From Trametes villosa (taxonomy: Eukaryota; Basidiomycota; Agaricomycetes; Polyporales; Polyporaceae), in NCBI GenBank assembly GCA_002964805.2, contig PUDQ02000001.1:2318001-2382000 (forward strand): a stretch of 64,000 bases of DNA, given 5' to 3'. This document shows, one piece after another, positions 56,563 to 64,000 of this stretch. Position numbers and translations under genes: made by a program. Each line of letters begins with the position of its first letter. The stretch's first letter is position 1. The notes under the pieces were generated by a model that was not told the origin of the DNA, ran no database searches, and saw nothing but the letters and a program-made list of their open reading frames with translations.

Positions 56563-57953
56563 TCACTCCGTCCCCGGCTTCCACTCCGCATCAAGCAGCT
56601 GGATCCCTCGCCTGCCCAGCTTACGCTTCCAGATTTGCATCTCGCCCTGCACGCCCGCCTGCAGCGCGCGCGCGGACATCCCGACGCGGAGCCACTTGAC
56701 GTCGCGCGCCCGGACCAGGCGCAGGCTCGGGAGCTTTGGCAGCAGTCCCTCCAGCACGGTCAAGAACTCCGCGCTGGGCCGTGCGACAGAGAGAATCTCC
56801 AAGCGGTGCTGCTGGCCTGTGGGAAGCGTGAGGGTCGGCAGGGGGAGTTCGAGCGAGAGGTGCTTGAGCGACGGGCAGGTTTCGAGAAGTGTTGTTGGAG
56901 AGGGGAAGAGGGCGGTGGGCCATTGTTTCACGGTATGCAAGTATAATGAGGCAAGTAGTTCTCCGTGAGCGATGATTATCCGGGGTATAAGAGATGCAGG
57001 GACAGAGTCTTCGTCATATGGCGTAAGCGTGAGGTGTTGGAGGGCAGGTAAGGGCGAGTGGAGGAGTGCATATAGTGTGGGAGACGTTGGCATAGACAGC
57101 ACTGACAGTCGACGAAGGAAGGGGAGGTATAACGGTCCGAAATGAGAAGGGGGTGGCCCGACGTCCTCCTGTACAGCGAGTAGATCGACGGTGTCGACCC
57201 CGGTCCCGAATATCTCGAGTTCCTCAAGCCTGGTGCAGGCCCTGAGTAGGTCGACGAACGGGTCGTCCTCGGATGGCAGCAGCGTCCGAAGTTGCACGCC
57301 CTTCAGCACCCGCAAGTTGCTTGCGCCGTCGCGGCTCCCGAGGCTGGAGAGGGCGCGCCTGCTCAGAATGACCTGAGGGCTCACAATGAGGTTCGTCATG
57401 AAGGGCACTAGGACTGATAAGCAGTTTAAGGACGCGTCCAGCCGGAGGGAGTCCTCGTGCGAGTTGAGTCGTAGAGCCGATATATCCAGGGTTTGGATCC
57501 ACCGTCCTGGTGCCGAGTACGGGATACGACGGATGTTGTCCCATTGCTGGTCACCAGCGTGGGCGCGCGCGACAAGCCTTTCGAGAACGTGTAGCGAGAG
57601 GACATGGATGTGCGCGTAGAACAGCGCGAGAGCGACAGCCTGGAGGTACAACATGAGACAAGTATCCACGCGCTTCGCCCCGCCGCCGCAACTACTGTAC
57701 TCACATGGATGTCTTTCGAGATCAGCAAGAGCCCTACTCGGAGGCGAGCTACCTCCGCACTCTCTAGCGGGCACTTGGGGCCATAGAACGCGAACGCGTG
57801 CTCGAGGATCTGCAGCCACACCTCGGGTGGGAGCGGCTTAAGCGCGGGCTTCGGCGGCAGGAGCGGGAGAAGGGCGAAGCTGCTCGGCGTGCGCGCGAGC
57901 GGCCGTGGCTTCAGCCACACTACCCCGTGGGGTGCCGCGACGATCGTGCTCAT
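56563..57953 (-). CDS. F-box-like/LRR-type protein 2
   Basis: Exons 57705..57953 and 56563..57639; 441 aa. KPLPPEVWLQILEHAFAFYG is a divergent F-box (LPPEVWLQIL). Leucine-rich stretches follow: WIQTLDISALRLNS, LVPFMTNLIVSP, ACTRLEELEIFGTGVDTVDL, LPFLRRLSVLSMP, LPALQHLTLTPYDED, CPSLKHLSLELPLPTLTL. They suggest a curved LRR-like scaffold, a frequent expanded family in Agaricomycetes. Likely an SCF substrate adaptor, target unknown. The intron (gtgagt...cctccag, 65 nt) is phase 0. The N-terminal Met was chosen as the first in frame with a normal context. Confidence 0.75.
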
Positions 57954-58400
57954 GGGCGCGGGGCGCGTCGGTCCTGCGCGACGACGCGGGGAAAGAGGCG
58001 GCAAGAGGGAGAGACACGGATGGTGGGTAACGCCATCGTGTGCAGTGGTCGTCGCGCGTGAGATGATGCTGCTCGACTCGAGTTTCGGTGGACTGGCCCG
58101 CCCAAGTCCGAGCCGCCCGTAGGCTCCCCGCACTCCCCCGCACGCCCGCGGCCCGGAAATACACACCCGATAGAACTTGACCTTGTCGCATTTGGGCCGT
58201 GTCTCAAACACGCTTACTAGGTGCGTGCACCCCTGGCTAGCTACGGTGTTTCTATACGAATCGTGCAGTCCGCGTGGTATGCAATTCACATGGTATGCGC
58301 AAGCAGGATACTCGTGTGTATACAAAGTCCGCGCGAACCTCGAGACCGTGATTTATATGCTGAAGACGCGATAACTGATGTAGGTAGCTAGCGGACCACG
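57954..58400. other. Intergenic: F-box gene 2 promoter and MYND gene 3' region
   Basis: 447 bp without a supported gene; the minus-strand frames reaching into it extend the F-box protein's first exon upstream and are not needed. Confidence 0.5.
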
Positions 58401-59179
58401 TCAAAATATGATAGCGTTTAGGTCTTCGAGGTTCTTCGGAATCGCGTCCAGCAACGCCTGCGTGTCGGCATCCACTGTGGAACCCCAACATCAGCGCACG
58501 GCAGTGGACCTGGATGCACTGAACACTCACAGACGTTCGCGCCGTCCCCGCCTTCCACGAAGTACTTCGTGAACACCCGGACGTCGTCCTCCGTCACGTC
58601 GTCATACTGCGCAATGCGCGCCGCAGGCGGCGTGTTGCGGAACCCGACGGCGTTCCCGCGCCACGGGAAGCCCTTCGGCGCGATCCTCTCGATACACTTG
58701 TTCCGCGCCCAGTCCTCGTCCGCGAATTCCAGCGCGTGCACCAGCATCAGGGAGCGCCCGAGCGGCGGGGCCGCGGAAGAGATGCCGTCCCGCTGGATCG
58801 TGACCGGGAGCGGCATGCGGGTGTCGCCCAGGACCGGTAGGAGGTCGAGGTCGTGCTTGGGGATGTTGGGTGTCGTCGGCCAGTGTCCGAGCCGGTACGA
58901 CACGTCGACGATGCGGGGCGGGCCGCCGCGCGCGGGGAACAGGACGGCTTTGACCTTGAGCGGGAAGCCGACCTGGCTGTCTAGGCCCGCTGCGAGGACA
59001 GAGCATTCGCGGGCGTGACGCGCCTTGTCCTTGAATTGGGTCAGTTGGAGGAGGCAGGTGAGAGGTACACAAGAACTCACTGAACGCTGGTGGGCGCGGC
59101 CGCAATAATGCGCCGTTTTGCAGATGGGACACCGGAGTCCGGTATCGACAAAACACACTTGGCAAGGTGATAGAACCAT
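58401..59179 (-). CDS. MYND-type zinc-finger protein
   Basis: Exons 59081..59179, 58531..59029, 58401..58474; 223 aa. The N-terminus has the MYND arrangement: CQVC, then CPIC, YCGRAHQ and, after the first intron, HARECSVL, giving seven Cys/His zinc ligands with typical spacing. MYND fingers bind proline-rich partners. The remainder (VGFPLKVKAVLFPARGG, PRIVDVSYRLGHWP, SLMLVHALEFADEDW, APKGFPWRGNAVGFRN) is like uncharacterised fungal MYND proteins in which the finger is followed by a small alpha/beta domain. No SET domain is present, so it is not a SMYD methyltransferase. Confidence 0.82.
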
Positions 59180-59518
59180 GCTGATAGACGAGGTGGGGAG
59201 GATGCAGGAGAACGTAGGGGCTGTCAGCTGTAAGTTGCGCTGTGTGAGGCGAGCTAGGAGGCTGACAAGCGACTAGTGAGCTCCCGAGCCGATCGAGGCA
59301 CTTACACTTGGGATGATTCCAAATCGTACGGCAGATGAAGGGGGCATATTGACTGAGAACCACCGGAAGGCTCACAAAGCGCGAATCAGTAGAAACCTAC
59401 CATAGGTGACTCGAGCATGATGAACTTATACCAAAGCAAGGGGAAGAGCGCTGAAGATGATATTTGAGCATCCCCTATAATGATACATCCACGCCCTGAA
59501 ACAGCGACCACAAACCGT
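59180..59518. other. Intergenic: MYND gene promoter and WBP11 3' region
   Basis: 339 bp; nothing recognised. Confidence 0.5.
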
Positions 59519-61346
59519 TCAACTCGGCGGGTTGCCCAGGATGTCGCCCATTTCCTCCAAGAACTTGTCGTAGTCGTCCTTCGACTTCGCAGGAGCCGCC
59601 TTGGCCGCGCCCCCATCCGTCTTCGCCTTCTTCGGAGGCGGTGCACCGAACTTGTCCTGCAGCGTGCTCAACAGGTCAGGACGCGCAGCAGGGGCGGGCT
59701 CCACCTCCTCGCCCTTGTCTTCACCAGTCGGGCCGAGAGACGGTGCGGCGTTGACCTTCGACGGGCCTGCTGCAGCTTTCTTCCTCTTGAGCGTAGCCGG
59801 GACGAACGCGGTGGCTTCCTTCTTGAAGTCTCGCAGCTCCGGCTCCGCAGAGATGACCGCGGAGGCGGAAGGCCCCGAGGACGCCGGTGTCGATGGGCCC
59901 AATCGCACACCGCCCGAGGTCCCTTTCGGCGGAGGCGGTCCGTTTGCACGTGCTGCACGATGCGCCTGATATGTCTGGTGCGGAACGGCAGAGAGTGGAT
60001 CTTGGATCGGTCCGGCATTCGCTCCGCGTCGCGGGAAGAATCCAGGCGGCGGAGGAGGCATGGGCGACTGCATCTGCATGGGAGGGAATGGCGGAAACCC
60101 AGGAGGGGGAGGGGGAGGAGCTCCAGCGAAATGTGGCCCAGGCATCATGGGGAAACCGGGCGGAGGTGGTGGAGGCGACGTCAGTACCGGGAAGCCAGGT
60201 GGTGGAGGGGGAGGTACCATGCCAGACGGCGGCAGCATGATAGGCATCCCTGGGGGCGGAGGTGGAACGGGAAGTACATTGGGAGGAAGGGGAGGCACGC
60301 CGGGAAAGCCAGGAGGGGGTGGTGGAGCATATACCATGCCTGGCGGAAGTGGTTGGGGCACGGGAGGCGCACCGGGAGGCAACGGCGGAGGGGACAGAAC
60401 TGATCAAACACTTAGGACGAACGGTCCTACGGCGGGAGTAGATGGCGCTTACCTTGTTGCCCTGGCTTGGGAGGAGGGGGCCCTTCGGGCATGGGGATAT
60501 CGTCATCACTGTCGTCCGACTCCTCTTCTTCCGGAGGCGGCCCTTCAGGCATCACAATGTCATCATCTAGACTACAGGGTTAGGCGGAGGAAACGACCGG
60601 TGCAACACATCCACGCACCAGAATCCTGTTCAGCTTCACTGTCCACCTCGTTGGGTAGGAGCGCTGCGGGAGACGGTTAGCGGAGGGATGTGGGAGGTCG
60701 CTACTTTCCAGACGTACCTCGCTCTACATAAGGCATACCGGGCGGTGGTACGCCGTGCGGGTTATAGACAGGGTCATAGTAGACACTCCTCTCAGGATGG
60801 CGGGGCAGGCCGTTCTTCTTGAACAAGTTGCGCGTCTTGGGCTTGGTGCTTTCCTCCTTCGTCTCCTCGCGAGCGTCCGTTTGCCGACGAGACTTGAAGA
60901 CGAGCTTGCGCTGTTCAGGGTGCTCCTTGACATATTCTTCCTTCTTCTTGGTTATCTTGTCAAGCTCAGATTTCAGCTCAGCCAGACGCGACTTGTCTGC
61001 GGCCGACGGCTCGGATGCGGACTCCAGTTTCTCAATCTCATCCTCGAGGTCTAATCACGCGTCATTGGAAACGCAGGCATATCCGATACCACAGGTATAC
61101 TCACCTCGTGTGTCCTTCTTCACGAGCGCAAAGTCCCTCGCCTTGGCGCGCCCCTCCTTGTTCTACTACATGGAATGCCAATAAGCACATGCACGTGTGG
61201 CTGGTACGTTAGAGCTGCTTGCCTTCTTGAGCTCCTTCTTCCTTTGCGCTTTCCCTGCGATGCTTGTCAGCTTTCAATCGGGAGTCCATATCAATACGAC
61301 ACGCACTGTATGCATCTGCAGGGTTTGAGGTCTTGCCTTTCGCCAT
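59519..61346 (-). CDS. WBP11: WW-domain-binding protein 11-like splicing factor
   Basis: Exons 61307..61346, 61223..61254, 61105..61162, 60718..61050, 60619..60663, 60453..60566, 59519..60399; 500 aa. Nuclear protein of the spliceosome-associated Npw38BP/WBP11 family. The N-terminal Wbp11/ELF5/Saf1 domain starts MAKGKTSNPADAYRKAQRK and continues KELKKNKEGRAKARDFAL and a coiled coil (LEDEIEKLES, LKSELDKITKKKEEYVKEHP). YYDPVYNPHGVPPPGMPYVE and the acidic DDDIVMPEGPPPEEEESDD follow. A long polyproline region (PPPPPGFP repeats) is the WW-domain ligand, and the conserved end is KSKDDYDKFLEEMGDILG. The intron 61163..61222 begins GC (AAG/gcaagc) and ends gtagtag, a GC-AG intron. Confidence 0.92.
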
Positions 61347-61644
61347 GCTGAGGAATGTGGAGGATGGCTTGAGCGGAGGTCGCGTCTCGAGCCGCGGGCG
61401 CCACCAGGACTGGGGCGAATTGCCGGTTCGGGAGCGATGCACGTGGGCGGGACTCGGAGAGAGTCATGCATGACCGCCTTGTAGCGGCCTCGGTAAGCTT
61501 CCTCTCTCAGGGAAGCTATCCTATCGCCCTCTCCAACGCTCGACACCCAGGCCAATCTCCTCTGCTTTCGCCTCCCTCCCCTTCTATCCTACACACATCA
61601 CCACCACGACCGGGAGGACTTAGCTGTCTTGTCTCTGTCTCGCC
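61347..61644. promoter_or_regulatory. Divergent promoter between WBP11 and RING-ligase genes
   Basis: 298 bp between two start codons, pyrimidine-rich on the RING side (61540-61640). No strong TATA; role inferred from position. Confidence 0.5.
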
Positions 61645-63767
61645 ATGATCACCCCTACCACCACGCCCCACTCCACCCACGGCAACCAGGCCAAGCGCGG
61701 CGGCAAGGCCCCCAACCAATCTCTCAACCATCTTCTCAACTTCTCGCTACCGCCTAGACAGTCTCATTATAATCAGAGTATCCCCCGCAGAGCGAGGAGG
61801 ACCGGTAACCAGCATGGGATATGGAACAAGGAACGTAAGTACACACCTCTCAAACCTTGCTAGATAGCGCTCTTGACCCCTCTATGCGTACCTCTAGGCT
61901 TCGTGAACGCTCAGTATCGCTTTGTTATGAACCCCACCGGGGACTACACCGTGCACTTCGCAGATCCCGACATGTAGGTATCGCCGTGCTATCGGCGTAC
62001 CTTACGGCACTGACTGCTTACCAGTTACTTTCAATGGCACGACATCCTGCAAGTAATTATACCTAGGGGCCACCACCTATCCGCCGCTTCACGAGCACAG
62101 GCCTCTGAAGACGCGGGCATATTGACATGTCCGATATGTCTATCACCTCCTACCGCCCCCCGGATGACCAAGTGTGGACATGTAAGTCTCCGTTCTGCTA
62201 CTATAGGTTATCTTATGCTGAGCTATCCATGCAGGTGTACTGTTATCCATGTATCCTACACCTCATCAGCACCTCTGACCAGCCGAAGTGGGTTCGGTGC
62301 CCCATCTGTTTCGACTCGGTGAACGAGCGACAACTCAAGGCCGTCAAGTGGCTCGACGAGGTCCCATTCCCAGACGACAGCGAGGATGCTCCCGCCGAAG
62401 GCTCTTCATCGTCGGTAACACTAGATCATGACATGTCGAATACTCCGCGGGCAGGATCGACTCTGCGTATGCGCCTCATCCAGCGACCGCAGATCACCAC
62501 TCTCGCACTCCCTCGATCATCGACATGGCCGTCAGATCTACTACCACCTCACCAAGCACCCTTCCACTTCCTCCCGGATGTGTTCGCCTTCTCCAAATTC
62601 ATGCTGGCGACACCTGCGGAGCTGATCCGGGATCTGACTAACGATCTGGACGAACTCGCCACAGAGAGGCGATTACTAGCTGGCATGGGCGACGAGCTCG
62701 GCACTGTATTCATCGACTCTGCGGACGCGAAGGTGCGACACCAGATCGAGAAGGCGAACGCCCTCGACACGCCACACCTCCGGGAGTCGATCGAGACCGC
62801 GCGGCACGTCGCGCAGCGGCTTCACGAACAGTCGGCCCGCGACAGACAACGGAAGGAGGAGTACGCCGCGGTGCCCTCCGAGGATGCTCCTCAGGAGTTC
62901 CTCTCCATTCACGGTACTGGCTACACCGCACCAGTACCGGCACGGGAGTCCGCGCCGACCCCTACGTCGGGGCGCAACCCGCGGCAGCGCCGGAACCTCA
63001 ACCCGCCGCCGCCCTCCACATCGACGTACTACTACTACCAGGCCGCGAGCGGGATGCCCGTCTTCCTGCACCCGCTCGACATCAAGATCCTGCTCGCGCA
63101 CTTCCACAGCTACGCCGCGTTCCCGGACGCGATCACCGTCACCGTCGAGTCGCACACGGAGAGCACGGTGAACGACGACCTGCGCAAGCGCTGTAAGTAC
63201 CTCGCGCACCTCCCCGAGGGCGCCGACGTCGTCTTCGTCGAGGCGGACCTCGAGGCGGTCGTCGGCCCGGACGGCCTCCGCCCGTTCGAGGGCGCGCTCA
63301 AGCTCCGCCGCGCGCGCCGCAAGGAGAAGGGCCGGCGGGACGACAAGGCGCGCGCGCGCGCGGAGGAGCGCGAGAAGGAGCGCCTCGCGCAGACGTACAG
63401 CGAGTTCGGGATCTCGCCCGCGCTCGCGCCCGCGTTCATCATCCCCCCGGACCTCGACGTGCCCCCGGAGCCGGCGCACTCGCCCCCTGCGGCGGCGGTG
63501 CAGGAGGCCGTCGAGCCGCCGCAGGCTACTGGGGCGTGGGGCGCGCGGAGTTTCGCGTCTGCAGCGCATGCGGGGGCGGGCCGCGAGCTGGGGCAGCGGC
63601 CACCTGCTGCTGCGCGCCCGACGCGCGAGCGCGAGCGCGAGGAGGACGAGTGGGAGCTGGACATGGCGTTCCACGAGCTAGAGCAGCGGACGACGAAGAG
63701 CGGCGGGAAGAAGCGTGGCAACCGCCTCGTCGTGCTGGGCGGTGGTGGCGGACGCCGCGCGCGGTGA
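61645..63767 (+). CDS. MAG2: RING-finger E3 ligase of the RNF10/MAG2 type
   Basis: Exons 61645..61834, 61898..61973, 62025..62181, 62235..63767; 651 aa. RNF10 ubiquitinates 40S ribosomal proteins during translation stress, and Mag2 is its yeast relative. The N-terminus has HLLNFSLPPRQ, then NAQYRFVMNPTGDYTVHF and WHDILQVII, strongly RNF10-like. The RING (residues ~124-170) reads CPICLSPPTAPRMTKCGHVY, then CYPCILHL and, after a gap, CPICFDSV with ERQLKAVKW. Downstream are helical and low-complexity regions: GMPVFLHPLDIKILLAHFHS, LAHLPEGADVVFVEADLEAV, a charged coil, and a Gly/Arg end. The RING is split by a phase-0 intron exactly after GH. The last exon is 1.5 kb. Confidence 0.9.
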
Positions 63768-64000
63768 GTGGGCGCGTGTCACCGTGCGATGACCGCGGCA
63801 GTTCAAGTGTAGAGCGGGTTCGGATGCGTTGTTGTGGGACGACGCAAGGACAGCGCGGCTCTCCGGCCGGTGGGTTCGTGTGTGACATCGGTGGCTTGAT
63901 TCGTGGCATGTACATGTACAGCGTACGCAGGACCCCATACTTAGCCTCTGTAGCAACAGCAACGCAAGCATAAATATACTCTGGGATCAGCACAGCTCCG
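63768..64000. other. 3' region of the RING-ligase gene
   Basis: 233 bp to the window edge with AT-rich tail (aagcataaatat near 63970) likely part of the 3' UTR. No further gene visible. Confidence 0.5.

Noticed and set aside
62676..63674. 332-codon minus-strand frame, Arg/Leu-rich
   Set aside because: Antisense to the last exon of the RING-ligase gene; no family pattern.

Overview
This window looks like nuclear DNA of a filamentous basidiomycete, most likely an agaricomycete close to the polypores. The evidence is: GC-rich coding sequence; almost every gene broken by many introns of about 46-75 nt with GT-AG ends; 27 protein genes in 64 kb on both strands; protein families typical of Agaricomycetes (a Lys-specific M35 metallopeptidase of the Grifola type, F-box/LRR proteins, small basidiomycete-only proteins); and one intron-containing tRNA gene. 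I see no transposon, rRNA, CRISPR array or viral sequence. Exon models were read by hand from splice sites and checked for unbroken reading phase. All are complete except the first gene, which runs off the left edge, and one uncertain junction in RAV1.

Layout. 1-6.2 kb: a conserved hypothetical (cut by the left edge), a second hypothetical head-to-head with seipin (lipid droplets), an SH3BGRL-like thioredoxin-fold protein and a class 3 lipase. 6.9-12.6 kb: a PIF1 helicase carrying an RNase H1-type hybrid-binding domain, divergent from methylmalonate-semialdehyde dehydrogenase. 12.7-19.2 kb: low-molecular-weight tyrosine phosphatase, a DXD glycosyltransferase and pyruvate kinase, all on the minus strand. 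21-24.3 kb: a small membrane protein and Rab GDI. 24.5-32.9 kb: RAV1 (V-ATPase assembly), divergent from a four-FAS1 membrane protein. 33.8-39.6 kb: mitochondrial carnitine/acylcarnitine carrier, a basidiomycete-type unknown and N-acetylglutamate synthase (ARG2). 39.8-44.4 kb: gene-poor, with tRNA-Asp and an 88-aa protein. 44.4-49.5 kb: a secreted acid sphingomyelinase (21 exons) converging on a secreted Lys-specific metalloprotease. 52-59.2 kb: two paralogous degenerate kinase-like proteins interleaved with two F-box/LRR-type proteins and a MYND-finger protein. 59.5-63.8 kb: the splicing factor WBP11 head-to-head with an RNF10/MAG2-type RING ligase.

Most genes are unlinked housekeeping functions: lipid metabolism (seipin, lipase, sphingomyelinase), mitochondrial metabolism (MMSDH, carrier, ARG2), glycolysis and membrane traffic (pyruvate kinase, GDI, RAV1). 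The parts least explained by known biology are the hybrid-binding-domain/PIF1 fusion, the pseudokinase/F-box cluster, extreme microexons of 7, 10 and 14 nt that the proteins require, and an inverted GATTAGA element shared by two mitochondrial-gene promoters.
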